Source of the DNA: Homalodisca vitripennis
Taxonomy: Eukaryota > Arthropoda > Insecta > Hemiptera > Cicadellidae
NCBI RefSeq assembly: GCF_021130785.1
Contig: NC_060214.1
Coordinates: 109,261,001 to 109,325,000, forward strand
Reading direction: 5' to 3'
Length of the DNA stretch: 64,000 bases
Position 1 is the first letter of the stretch. Every line of letters starts with the position of its first letter. Under the pieces are notes generated by a model that did not search any database, was not told the origin of the DNA, and saw nothing but the letters and a program-made list of their open reading frames with translations. Of the stretch, positions 10,103-21,825 are shown piece by piece. The position numbers were made by a program, and so were the translations under genes.

Positions 10103-10201
10103 CCCCCCCACCCCCCCCCCCCCCCACCCCCCCCCCCCCCCACCCCCCCCCCCCCCCACCCCCCCCCCCCCCCACCCCCCCCCCCCCCCACCCCCCCCCC
10201 C
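10103..10201. repeat. Interrupted poly-C tract, units of ~C10-17 A
   Basis: Runs of C separated by single A at intervals close to 18 bases. The proline-rich plus-strand and glycine/tryptophan-rich minus-strand frames through it are artefacts of the repeat. The C-rich strand could form i-motif structures and its complement G-quadruplexes. Confidence 0.95.
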
Positions 10202-10559
10202 ATCTTACGATATTTCAACCAGTCACATGAACAAATTAGAAAATGGAAAAATCAATGTTAAAGCCTAATAAGATTGATTTTGGCTGACTCTTGCGATGTA
10301 ATACCCTCCCTAGCTTTAATGATCTAAACACTGCTATGAAACCTAACTCAGGCTAACACAACTTTAAATGTGTTTTTTGTCGCAGATATCTCGAGGACAT
10401 CATCTGTAGACTTTAAAAATTGCATGGAACTTTATTGAACATGAGCATAGCTTTGAGTCGGTTCACATTGAATCAAACCACTTCCCCACCATGGAAGGGT
10501 ACTCGTAAAGGTTACGTGTAGGAAACTCGGTTTTTCCACCATGCCTAGAGGATCGTTCT
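10202..10559. other. No recognisable feature
   Basis: The segment 10480-10560 contains two variants of a CCACCATGG-like block but no reading frame. Confidence 0.35.
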
Positions 10560-11040
10560 AAAACACTACGATGACGAACGTAACTTCAGATTCTAGGATT
10601 CAAGTCTTTGGACAGCGGTCAAATTCCAGACGCTGCTGTGTGTGAACTGGAACTAAACTCAACATTCATTACTTTGGTTCTTTAGATATAATACAGCTCA
10701 ATTAAAGTAGTTATAATGTTTCTACTACTTAAACTATTTTCTTGAAAGACACAAATTCAGCAGCCAAGAAGCTCAAAATGAACTCTTTAAATCGTTTCCA
10801 CATCTGAGACACCTAGACTACAAAATATAATGTAATACAGGTGAAGAGGTGTTCTAGTAGTCTCTTCAAGTGCACAATTGAATGCACTACGATGTGATAG
10901 GACACGATCTCTAATGCAAGGTGGAACAACCGTGATTCCTACACATTACGCAGCTATGGCGGGAAGGGTTGATTGAATTTTAAACTAAGTTTCACATCAA
11001 GAGGAATGTGAACTGGAGCTAAACCACAACCTGCTCACCA
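10560..11040. repeat. Degraded and rearranged fold-back element, copy B
   Basis: 10576-10665 matches the right arm of copy A (494-600), and 10761-10816 matches its inner left part (the AAGAAGCTCAAAATGAACTC block). The end near 10960-11040 carries the GGGTTGATTGAATTTTAAAC and GAACTGGAGCTAAAC segments typical of the family ends. The internal order differs from copies A and C, so it has been rearranged or is two partial copies. Confidence 0.6.
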
Positions 11041-14000
11041 TAGCTATTTATGTATATGAATAATGTAGTTTGGTAAATTAAAAGGGAAGTTGGGGAAATG
11101 AAAAAGTTTGTTGGTTTAGTAAAATTAAAAGGTTAGTTGGATGAATTAAATGCATTAGTATTGTGCAATCATTTTCCTCTTCTATTGCTATCTATTTTTT
11201 AGTTTATTTCGTTTATGGCATTTGTAATAAAAACAAGTAATCATACATTACTCTTTTAGTGAACATTATGGAAAATTTATATACACGTCTGACGGTCTGT
11301 TTAAATAAAAAAATTAGCAAAAATACAATTTAAGAAAATATTGAAATTCATGTTTTTAAACACTTCGATACCCTGTCACTTAGAATGCCACCTAAACCAG
11401 CGCAGCTGGCGATCAAATTCTTTGTTATGGGAAAATTTTCTATCGATTTTAAGAAAGGTTATGTGATTATAAAGGCAAATTGGCTCTCCTTTCTTGGACT
11501 GTACCTCCAAATAATATTGCATATCTGGAACTGAGTCAGCCCCAGTCGTATAACTTTCATGGCGTGCAAAGTACTTAAACCTCGTTAATCCAAAGTAATA
11601 ACTGCAGCTCCGATAGTTATGTTATTTTACTGTCTTTAGTTGAGGTACGAATATGGAAGAAATCTCGTCGTGGTGTATTTAAGTAAATGGGAATTTTTGT
11701 TTAGAAGATTTTTCTTGGCAAGAGAATTTTAAACAACGGTGCGAGGTTTAACAAGCCTATACATATTTAATTGGTGTCCTTATATTACACTATTTATTAA
11801 ATGCATATTCATTTTAAAAATGCATCATAGTCCTTACTAGGTTAGTGAAGATAAACTAGGATCTTCGATAATTTGTTCATTTTTATGTTACGACCACTAT
11901 TATTTCATTGATCAGAATCCACATTCTTCCTCAGGTGTTAAAAATCTGGCGTAGGGTATAAAAAAATTAAAAAAAACGAATCAAAGTAAATCAAAGTGAA
12001 GAGCCACAAGAGTATAAGTGATAGCAGAAGAAGTAAAAAAGAGATATACCTAAATATGCAGAGCGGTCAGCATAAGCACATATCATGAAAATGCACTAGA
12101 CAATCGCATGTACACATGCACCATAGAGGGGTCTTGCATTACCAGATAAGTATTTTGAAACATGAAGAGAGGGTGTAGATTCCAGTTCTCGAAACGTAGT
12201 GTTCTATTTTTGAAATCTACAACATTTTGGGCAGTTTCTGAAACTAAACTTAAAATCATCTATTGTCAGTAATACACTTAGTTCGAACTGTATTTTAGTG
12301 CTTTAATTACAATTATTAAAATATAGCAGAGTTCAAGCGAGATAGAAAAATTCTAACCATGTGAAAGCGCTTAACAGAAACATCTTTCGCTGAAGCCGAT
12401 AAATTTGAAGAGAAAGTGATCAACTTCCAGTCAAAGTTTAAAGTATTTATCTCCTTCTTGAAGTTTACCAGTGAGCTGTCCTTAGCCATTAATTAAATTT
12501 GAAGGATGGGCAGAAATCGTTTAGTTGATTATCTATCTGTAAAAGATTTTCTTTTCTTGATTTTTTTAACAGTTCCAAGGTATATAAAACTGTAATACAG
12601 CATTTAATAAAAAAAGGTACAGAAAGTTACACTAAGGTTCCATACAAAGTCGGCATTGCTTCCTGCAGGAATTTGCATGATAATTCGAAAAACTATCTGA
12701 ACTTAGACTTAAAATCTTCCATGAAGGATAATTCCTATATAGGAAGCACTGATATGGATAATGTTGCTTGTCACTCTATAGGATTTGGGCAAATAGTTTT
12801 GCGTTGTCCTTACGTGCAAACATTATGGTAACGAGAAGATAGGGAAATAAATAGATTTCTAAACAAAACTATGATATTTTAACACGTTACATTTAGTTCA
12901 TAGAGTAAAGAAATAATAGACTAGAAAATTTAATGTTAAATTGGTGACAAAATACTTCATTCAGTACGCTCCCTATACTTTATTATTTGAACACTCCTAT
13001 AAAACCTACCTTATGAGCAAAAATCTTGAATAATATTTAATTTGGCACACTTTAAATTTTGCATTATATTTCTATAAAACTTTATAGAATGAGTTCTATG
13101 ATAGTGTATGTCCAATCTTGGAATTTGGAATTTTAATTAAAACCTATCACTCAAAGGCTGACAAAATTTTCTCTTTTGTCTGCAGATGAGATGTAGGAAT
13201 ATCTTTTCTGCATTGCAGTCTGTCTGTCTATCTGTCCGTAGGACGTCAATAGAATAAAATAAGTTATAAATTTATAACCTGTAAAGCCTGTTACGCGACA
13301 CATGGTGTAGCATAGCATACTCGTACCTCCTTATTCGGTAGCAATAATACCTGTTAAAGAAGCACGGTTATTGGTACAACTTGAAGATAAACATTATATT
13401 CAAACCAATCACAAAAATTATTATTACAATATTTCAATGTTTCAACCTGTGTTCCAAGCACAGTGTTTATTAATTTCATTAAGTACTGTTTAATGACGTT
13501 CATCATCGGTGCGCTTGTTTGGAATTCACTTGATATAAACAAAAACTGTAAATGAATTTAATAATTGTTTTCAAATTATTTAACGTTGGTGTAATAATTA
13601 TTACATCGATGAGCATTGTAACAAGGTTCGTGGAACTCATTAGTGATGTTTGTTTGACAAAATAATACGGTTGTAAATTTCAAAATTTATGTTGTATGCG
13701 TCAGATGTCTCTCTACTTGCCCTTGTGTATAGTATAACCATAAATTATAATAGACATTTTATAAAACACAGAGTGGAGTTAATTTAAAATATATTTCAGT
13801 AAGAAAAACTAATATTGAGAGATCCTAATTACGCTGAACAAATAGAAGCTGTAATGAAACCCATGAATAAATAATAGACCAGGGTCTTGTTCTGAAATCT
13901 TGATTAACGTTTCAGATTAATCTGAAAGCGAGGAAAGGAAAGATATAACATAAGTAACTAGCAATTTGTTTCATCACAAGGGTTGCCCCGACGGGCTGTG

Positions 14001-14600
14001 ACGCTATTTCGCCGAATCAGGGAGTAATGATTACTACTCAGAATTGCAAGAAGTGAAGCTTAGTGGAATCCAACGTCTATAAAATGTGCTCATTACATCC
14101 ACTTAACATTTAACATTTAGCGTTTTTCGATTCCAAATGCATGTTTTTCAATCTCCTTTGATATGCGTGGGTTTATTGGGTTTGTCAGTTTACATCTTGT
14201 GGCAGAATATATTATATTACGAAAAATATCACAACCGAACACCTCGAGATTTTTTTGCGTGTGTGAGTTGAACACGCACTTCCGGTATAAGTGTGCTAAC
14301 TTCCGGTAGACTAAATTGACACATCGCAGCCACGATGGTAAATCCCGCGAGCTGCAACCGAGAATTTGTAGTCAGGGAGCTCAATGCAGCATTTATTCCA
14401 AGGTCAAAATTTATGGAAATCATCCTTACTTCATGGAGTCCGAGGTTATGGTCATCAAGTCATAGGAAGTTTTTTTTCTTAGAGTAGTTATTTATGAACT
14501 TTGCGTTGTCGTAAAGAAAGTGTTCAGGGCTTACGACTATGATTTAAAGTTAGTAGCGATTCGTTGCAGACAAGTGTCAATTTAAAATCAATTTTCGGAA
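11041..14600. other. Long AT-rich stretch, little recognised
   Basis: There is no credible coding region. Two small items occur. A sequence at about 12170-12240 includes CTCGAAACGTAGTG and may be a decayed relative of the hammerhead-like family. A 36-base block at about 13285-13320 (AAAGCCTGTTACGCGACACA) recurs at 39650-39690. A slightly GC-richer patch at 13980-14080 was not identified. Confidence 0.5.
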
Positions 14601-14838
14601 GTGCCGAAAGCCGAGCGGTCTAAGGCGGTGGACTTGGAGTGTGAGTTAGAGAAAGCGCAGGTTCGAATCCTGTCTGTTGCCCTTGCACTTTTTATCAGTA
14701 CCATCGACCTCGTACTGTATCGAATCTCCTCCTTATCCTGTTTGATAAGATCCTCGCACAGGCCAGTAGCCTATGACGACGGGGAAAAAACAAAGCTTAA
14801 AATGGGAACGTCTTCTCCTTAAAAATAAATAAATAAAA
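14601..14838 (+). mobile_element. tRNA-derived SINE, copy 1
   Basis: The head has an A-box-like GCCGAGCGGTCTAAGG, as in tRNA-Leu/Ser genes. A perfect B box GGTTCGAATCC (14660-14670) sits inside a 5-bp T-stem. The body from 14681 (CTTGCACTTTTTATCAGT, TCCTCGCACAGGCCAGT near 14752) is shared with 54001-54178. The tail is (AAAT)n. The acceptor stem is not conserved, so it is not a working tRNA. The 73-codon frame is incidental. SINEs of this design are transcribed by RNA polymerase III and mobilised by a LINE in trans. Confidence 0.8.
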
Positions 14839-14964
14839 GTATCATCTCAGCTCTGAAGGTTAAATTATATTTTACTGGTGTAATTTTATTGATTTACTCC
14901 CTGTACTTTGGCGTAATCTAAAACAAACTAAACTACATCTAAATATGTTTAAATTGATTGGTGT

Positions 14965-15037
14965 TCACTGAAGCGTAGGGGTAACGTTGCAGCTCTTTTT
15001 ACCGAGAGGTCAAGGGTTCGAGTCTCGGGTCAGTGAA
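14965..15037 (+). tRNA. tRNA-like sequence (possible pseudogene or SINE head)
   Basis: The ends form a perfect acceptor-like stem (TCACTGA 14965-14971 with TCAGTGA 15030-15036, extendable to 8 bp). A D-arm CGT-loop-ACG with GGGGTAA and a B-box-like GGTTCGAGTCT are present, and the length is 73 bases. The T-stem pairs poorly and the anticodon arm is irregular (about 4 bp with an 8-base loop), so no isotype can be assigned. A functional tRNA is unlikely. Confidence 0.4.
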
Positions 15038-15253
15038 AATTTTCAAATGCTTTGAACTATTTAGAACAATCCTTTAAGCATGAAAAAAGAATGACATAAT
15101 TCTAAAAAATAAAAAAAAAACATAATATATCTGTTAGTTAGAACTAAAATAGATTTTAAAGTTAAAATAAAAAAAATAGCAGTCCGTGGGACTGCCGATA
15201 GAAGTGAAAACGGAAACTATTAAGTTGAGAGTAATTAAAACTATATGCAAAAA

Positions 15254-15450
15254 TTATATGAAATTTTTTATGTTTTTATGTTTTTTATTAGTTACATATG
15301 ATGGGTTAAACAAATCATGAACAAAATATAAATACAAAGTGGTTGAAAAAAAATTATATGAAATTTTTTATGTTTTATTTATTAGTTACATATGATGGGT
15401 TAAAACAAATCATGAACAAAAGATAAATACAAAGTGGTTTGAAAAAATAA
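15254..15450. repeat. ~98-bp tandem duplication
   Basis: Two adjacent copies share TTATATGAAATTTTTTATG, then TAGTTACATATGATGGGTTA, then ACAAAGTGGTT, with a few indels. Non-coding. Confidence 0.85.
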
Positions 15451-16803
15451 ATTAATATACAATTATCTTAATTATACATAGTATTTATATTTACACGAAT
15501 TTCAATGAATTCAAGTTTGAACATTATTTTCATTATTTATTTACATCATTGTCATCATTAATTTCGACAATACTTTAGATTATCTGTTTCGTTCAATCAT
15601 TTCATTGTATTCTAAAAAAGATACAATAGGTTTATGGTAACTGAAATAAGAAATAAAAATGTTTGATTGAAATTTATCTAAATATCGTATAAAAACAGCA
15701 TCGATAGTCGTTTTTATACTTTGTTGTACTGACTTTTCGATCATTTAGACATAGTCAAACCTAATGTTTCATTCAAAAATTCAATTAATGATACATTTTT
15801 GTCATCTGCGAAGTTAATATTAAAGTCTCCGCTTAATATCAATGTTTAAAAATATATTCGTTGTTTTCATTATTCATTTTATCTGTATAAAAATATTAAT
15901 ATGTTTTCATACTTACTTTTTATACTGAAGTCAATGAATTTAAATTCAATAAATAAACAGTAATCCTTCAATTAAATAATGACAATAATAGTCAAATTAA
16001 AAATTCACTTAAATAAACAAAATCCAGTACACAAAAGTTGAACTTCCCACGTGGTCAATTTAACTTTACTTATGTATTCTACACTCTAATACTTAATGTA
16101 CAACGCGTCACATTTACAGTTACAGATGTAACTGCTACTATAACGTATTGTTGACGTGACTCACAAAATTATACTTATCCAAAAAGCGTCCAACGCGCAC
16201 ATAATACATTCAGAAATAGTCGATGTATTAGTGTATACGTGTACACAGGCTACTGCGCGTGCGCTAGTCTGGCTCTCCATAGCTTATAGAATATACTATT
16301 ATCATTAGCATATTTACATTGCGTAGATTTAGTATTAGGCGTTTAATATATCATAAATAGCACAAAGTGACTAAAATAGAATAAACAAATTTTCCAAAGA
16401 TTATTAACGTTTCCATGGAAACCACTTTAGCATGTCGGTGACGCGAAACCGAGGATTTTACCCTCTACCAAAAACGCTCAACGCGCCTAAAGAAGTTTTT
16501 CACTTCAAAAATGCCTTTATTATTTTTGTAGCAATAAAAATGTAGGTGAAGCTCACAATTTTCACGCATAAACCATAAAAAAAAACATTAAAACTGTCTT
16601 TAAAAACCTATAAATCTAGGAATAAATCAAACTTGATAAATAAAAGTGTACTGTATATAATAAAATTCATATATAAGATAATACCACATTTACATTAGTA
16701 ATACAAGTCACGGTTATATTTAAACCGCCTCAAAAAAAAAAAAAACCTAATCGTATCTGTTTCAAGTTTACAAGATGTAATGATTTTATTGTTTTGGTTT
16801 CAG
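15451..16803. other. AT-rich DNA; CpG-containing patch near 16100-16500
   Basis: No gene was recognised. Around 16100-16280 and 16430-16500, CpG-bearing words such as CAACGCGTCAC, GTGTACACAGG and CAACGCGC appear within very AT-rich DNA, but no frame or promoter is clear. Confidence 0.4.
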
Positions 16804-16854
16804 ATTATAGTGGAAATTGCTGGCGAGGGAAAGAGAGATCTAACTGCTTGCGAG
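16804..16854 (+). other. Candidate 51-bp internal exon
   Basis: A pyrimidine-rich tract ends in TTTGGTTTCAG (acceptor to 16803) and GTAGGT begins at 16855 (donor). The 51 bases between are open in two frames, one reading IIVEIAGEGKRDLTACE and the other YSGNCWRGKERSNCLR. The length is a multiple of three, so inclusion would keep frame. The patch is GC-richer than its surroundings. No protein family was recognised, and a single short exon is weak evidence. Confidence 0.3.
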
Positions 16855-19496
16855 GTAGGTTATGATAAGTTATAGTTTCTAATCATTAAATTGACAGTTT
16901 CTAATTACGTTGTTTGTTGACGGTTGGGATAAATGTACTATACTCTTAGGTACATAGAATTTGTATGTATCTTTCCTGATACATTTAAAACAACATTTAA
17001 GAATTTTCTCTAGGAGTTGAAGGACTACGTATTGATCTGGGCCAGAGCCGTAATGAATCTCGCTGAACGGCTGAAGATGAGGGCTGTTATGTAAAACTTG
17101 CAGTAACCCACGGTTTGTCACGCCATTTAATTTTGAAAAAGAAAACAGGGACTATGAGCATATTCTTTTTCAAGTGGTATTCCAAACCATTCTCAAATAA
17201 GTTATTGTCACTGGGATATATTCTAATCTCTTAATCCATTTTAGATTTAAGTTTAAAAAGGGGGTCTCTGAAGCTCTGAAATTTCTCTCAAATATATATA
17301 AAATAATTCATGATATTTTAGTAACAATATTTGCAAGGTTTTCAGCAACAATTGAATTATTTTACGCCAGTGTGGAGAAATCCTTAGTCTGAAGAGAGGC
17401 TACAGCCGAAGCTCTTTTCCGTTAACACTTCTATGATGGTATTTTACTGTAGTTGATTGAAATCTCTATAAACATAAAACCCAGACAAAGAAAGTTTCTG
17501 CAGGAAATATGAAATTTGTAAAGTTTAATTGACTTTGGCAGATGACTAAACAAACGGATATGTATTATCAGCTATTGAAATGCGTATAAATTATGATACT
17601 GATTATTCTAGACATCAAAATAGGATTAAAAACGCATTTAATAACTGCTGATTAAACCAAGCACATAAAAATAACGGATAATGGGGTGATAAGGAAGCCT
17701 TCACATATAAAATATACACCATTTGATATATTTATATGATAGCATGGAAATAATTACTGAAGGGAATGGTGTTATTAAAAACTTCTAATTTCCTTATTAT
17801 AATATTATATGTATTAAAAACACTTATTTCCCTTATGTATATACATAGTGAAAATTTATATCACTATCTTCATATTGATATAGCATTTATATCATTATTA
17901 TTGAGTTTTGTTACAAAATTGACAATAATTCCTAGTCATAGTGAAATAATCTTATTCAAGTTTTGTTCAAACCTTTTTCTTGCCTTGAGGGAAAATCATT
18001 TTAAGGACTGTGACACACAATTTACGGTAATCTTTTATACATACCTGGATATCAATACGTAATGGATAAAATGTCTTTCTGAGAAGCTAAACGAATCATA
18101 CTTTATAAATATCTCAAGTATGCGTAATATATCTGAGAGAATCTCAAACTTATTCCATTCCCAAGAATCAGTGTGAGGCGTTGCGTCATCGTAACTACTT
18201 AGTAATCTTGTTTTCAACTTGTATTTGCGCTAAAGTTACCATCCTACGTACTCCATATGGTGCTTTTATAACATTAAAACTCATTTTTAGTTTACTAGAA
18301 ATTCTGAACACTTAAATTTACTTATAATTATTTTGCCGATCACCATAAACCGATCATGTGGTAACCAAGCAGTTTATCTTGTCGGTTGATATATAATCCA
18401 AAAATTATGGACACCAAAAAAATGCCTTGGACGACTCAAAAAGGATTTAAATAAACTTTGTTTACATTATCGTCCTCAATTTAGATCCTTGCTCTTAAAC
18501 GATTATAAAAAAACGATTCAACCGAACCTCAAGAAAATCGCGAAAATTCTCAATTTTTAATTGCATGAAACATTGTAAATATGAAACGTAATAAATAAAT
18601 TATAGTAGTGGCTGTAAGTTCTCTCACGAGAACGGTTTTTGTATTCTTTCATAACAAATTGTGGGAAGACTCGGTAAACAAGAATATTATGCTCGTAAAG
18701 ACTAATATCTAAATCTTCATAAATATTGTGCTCTAATGCATGAAAAGTTAAACGTAATTATTTATCCTTGGTTATTATTAATTGGTAAGACACGATTTCG
18801 AAATTCTCGGAAAATAATAGAAATATTTCGCAAAAACTCGTGCTGCTTTTAATACATTTTTTCATATTGAGATGATAGTCCAAAGTAGAATCCAGATCAC
18901 TCTAAATTGTTGACAGGAAAATCATCACCATTCTTAAGATGCCTTTTTGGAACTTGCAAAAAGACGTGATTTTTATTCGATATAACTTTTCAGATACTTT
19001 ACAACGTTTAGGGTTAAAATAAAAAAGGGCATCTTGAAAGTTTTAAAATATTATGGAAACTTTGCAAATGTTCATGCGTATTTGAGTATTTTTGTAGTTC
19101 CCATTAACTGTAATTATCTAACTGCTGTGCTCTGTGTTTTAAAGCCCTCAATCATTAGTTAAAAAAAAAAAAAAATTAAATGAAAGACCATAACAAAACA
19201 TAAATATTCTTGATTTTGTACATCAGGCACTGCCTTTCAAGCCATAAAGTTCAGCAACTGATGAAGTCTCAAAAGATACTCAACCAAGTGTCACGAATTT
19301 TTCTTTCTTGTTACTATTTCGTATGAAAACTGTAACTGGATTTTTTAAAGTAGATTATCAAATTCAGAAGTGGTTCCAAACATTGAAATATTGTTAGTTT
19401 ATTACTAAGTCTATAAATCATTAGCATTTACATGTAGTAAATGTGCAATGTTATTTTTATGAGAAACTCAGATATGACAACTTTACTTATTTAATT
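16855..19496. other. AT-rich DNA, nothing recognised
   Basis: Frames of 80 to 98 codons (16879-17121 minus, 17766-18062 plus) have compositions expected from AT-rich chance frames and no motif. Confidence 0.45.
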
Positions 19497-19894
19497 ACAC
19501 AATTGTGCTCTGTATACACTGGGAATTAAGTAACAGTAACATTTTATGGACAGTGGAAAGTAACACAATTGTGCTCTGTATACACTGGGAATTAAGTAAC
19601 AGTAACATTTTATGGACAGTGGAAAGTAACACAATTGTGCTCTGTATACACTGGGAATTAAGTAACAGTAACATTTTATGGACAGTGGAAAGTAACACAA
19701 TTGTGCTCTGTATACACTGGGAATTAAGTAACAGTAACATTTTATGGACAGTGGGAAAGTAACACAATTGTGCTCTGTATACACTGGGAATTAAGTAACA
19801 GTAACATTTTATGGACAGTGGAAAGTAACACAATTGTGCTCTGTATACACTGGGAATTAAGTAACAGTAACATTTTATGGACAGTGGAAAGTAA
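19497..19894. repeat. 66-bp minisatellite, six near-identical copies
   Basis: AATTGTGCTC recurs at 19501, 19567, 19633, 19699, 19766 and 19832, giving a 66-bp period with one 67-bp unit (one extra G at the fourth junction). Each unit includes the 10-bp palindrome CACAATTGTG. The near-identity points to recent expansion. The 97- and 152-codon minus-strand frames and the 85-codon plus frame are by-products of a period divisible by three. Confidence 0.95.
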
Positions 19895-20440
19895 CTGCAG
19901 TAGCTCTGCGCCAACGTTATTTTAATCTGGTTGGTATTTATTTTGTGAACCACGAGATGGAAAGCTAATGTCTCAAATAATTTCAGCCTTTGAGTTGCCT
20001 TCGTATATTTAAAGCCAATTACGTTCCTTACGCTTAAATTTAAATGTGCTCAACCGTATCACATTTTTGAGTAGTTTTTATTATATTTTTAACCTGATGT
20101 TCAATTATTTTATTGAGACGACTATTTATTTTATATTTATAGTGTTTGGGCAATAAATTAGTCTGCGTTTTCCGTCGGCCATAGAAAGTCAAAGAAGTAA
20201 ATAAAACTTATTATTATTTGACAGCATGTTAGTGTTCCACTAACGTGTCCACATCAGTGTTACTTAGAATTTACTTTTGTGCACGCTATGAATATACTTA
20301 GTTTACTAAAAACGCATTGTGGAAATAAAACAAAGTACAAGTACGCCATATGAAATGCTGCTAAAATTGTACGAAAAATGTAAAGTAGCCAGCATAGCTA
20401 ATTTAATTCACGAGATGTTCTTTATACATACGGACATTAT
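19895..20440. other. No recognisable feature
   Basis: Nothing recognised apart from the start of the repeat region downstream. Confidence 0.4.
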
Positions 20441-21480
20441 ACATAAAATATATTTTTACATCTCCGGCAGATACAGAGAAATGGCCAGCCTATCGATAAA
20501 TTATACTCAGCCAAATCCCATGGATAGACATACTCCATCATTGAACCAATTCTCCTTCATGTAGAACTGTAGTATGATGCCAAATTTAAAGTCTTTAGGC
20601 GAAATATTTCTCGAAATTTCTGACTGATAGAATACATGTGTTACTGTGTATAAAAAATTTCGAACGATTGTAATCAGTTTGTTTATAAATTTATTTATAT
20701 CACAATTTTCTCATTGCCATTATGTTTATATAGAATATATTTTTAAATCCCTGGCAGATAAAGAGAAATGGCCAGCCTACCGATTAATGATACTCAGCCA
20801 AATCCCATGGATAGACATGCACAATCATTGAACCCTTCCTCCTTCATGTAGAACTGTAGTATATTGTAAATTTAAATTCTGCAGGCGAAATCTTTCTCGC
20901 AATGTTTGACTGATAGAATACATGCATTACTCTGTATAAATATTTCGAACGATTGTATTCAGTTTGTTTATAAATGTATTTATGTAACAATGTTATTATT
21001 GCCATTATGTTTATGTATAATATACTTTTAAATCCCTGGCAGATAAAGAGAAATGGCCAGCCTACCGATTAATGATACTCAGCCAAATCCCATGAATAGA
21101 CATGCACAATCATAGAACCCATCCTCCTTCATGTAGAACTGTAGTATATTGTAAATTTAAATTCTGCAGGCGAAATATTTCTCGAAACGTCTTACTGGTA
21201 GTTAAAATAAATGTATTAGGCTACTCTATATAAATATGTCGTACAATTGTTCTCAATTTGTTTATAAACTTATTTATTTCACAATCTTCTCATTTCCTTA
21301 TGGCTCCATAAGGGAAATTTAAAAAGTTGGCTAATCCTAGCGAATCCCATGCACCATCATTGAATTCGATGTTTCTTGTATGGAAATAAAGCTTCATGCA
21401 ACATTTTGTGTCTCTAGGTCAGCTTATTCTCGATAAACGTGTGACAGACACTCAGAGAGATATATAAATATTAAATATTT
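20441..21480. repeat. ~286-bp diverged tandem repeat, three copies plus a related tail
   Basis: GAGAAATGGCCAGCCTA occurs at 20476, 20763 and 21048 (periods 287 and 285). Each unit also shares TTGTTTATAAATTTATTTAT, CTCAGCCAAATCCCATGG, CTCCTTCATGTAGAACTGTA and GGCGAAAT. A further degraded unit continues to about 21480 and ends in a CTCAGAGAGAT-like segment. It belongs to the dispersed family also seen at 7415-7500 and 35050-35340. The 61- and 81-codon frames inside are incidental. Confidence 0.85.
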
Positions 21481-21825
21481 CCAATTCCTTGCTTAACAAG
21501 CTTTGTTAATGCTCGGCCAATTAGTAGAATCTATTAAGTAGTGAGCTTTTTCGTCTTCTTCGAAGTTGACTTACAAGCATGTTTTCCCTTTTTGTTAAGT
21601 TTTCCATACACAGTTTTAACATTTAATGTCTGCTCAACTTATTTACGTAGTTTAAAGTTATAATCAAGTTCTATTAAACTTAACTCTCCCCAGCTTGTTT
21701 GGGAGATTTTTGAGTTTCTTCTCTACAGACTGGCACGTCTGCGGTTGATTTCACAATACTGTGTTAGGAATAAGGCCAGAGCCCGAGCTGATAAGCAGTT
21801 AACTAGTTAATGAGTTGGTGATAGT
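21481..21825. other. No recognisable feature
   Basis: Spacer between the two tandem arrays; no open frame or motif. Confidence 0.4.

Noticed and set aside
9991..10268. Proline-rich and glycine-rich frames
   Set aside because: Translation of the poly-C/A tract on either strand.
17766..18062. 98-codon hydrophobic frame
   Set aside because: Composition is that of AT-rich DNA (Leu, Ile, Phe, Tyr); no family pattern.
19491..19953. 97- and 152-codon repetitive frames
   Set aside because: The 66-bp minisatellite period is a multiple of three, so long frames arise automatically.
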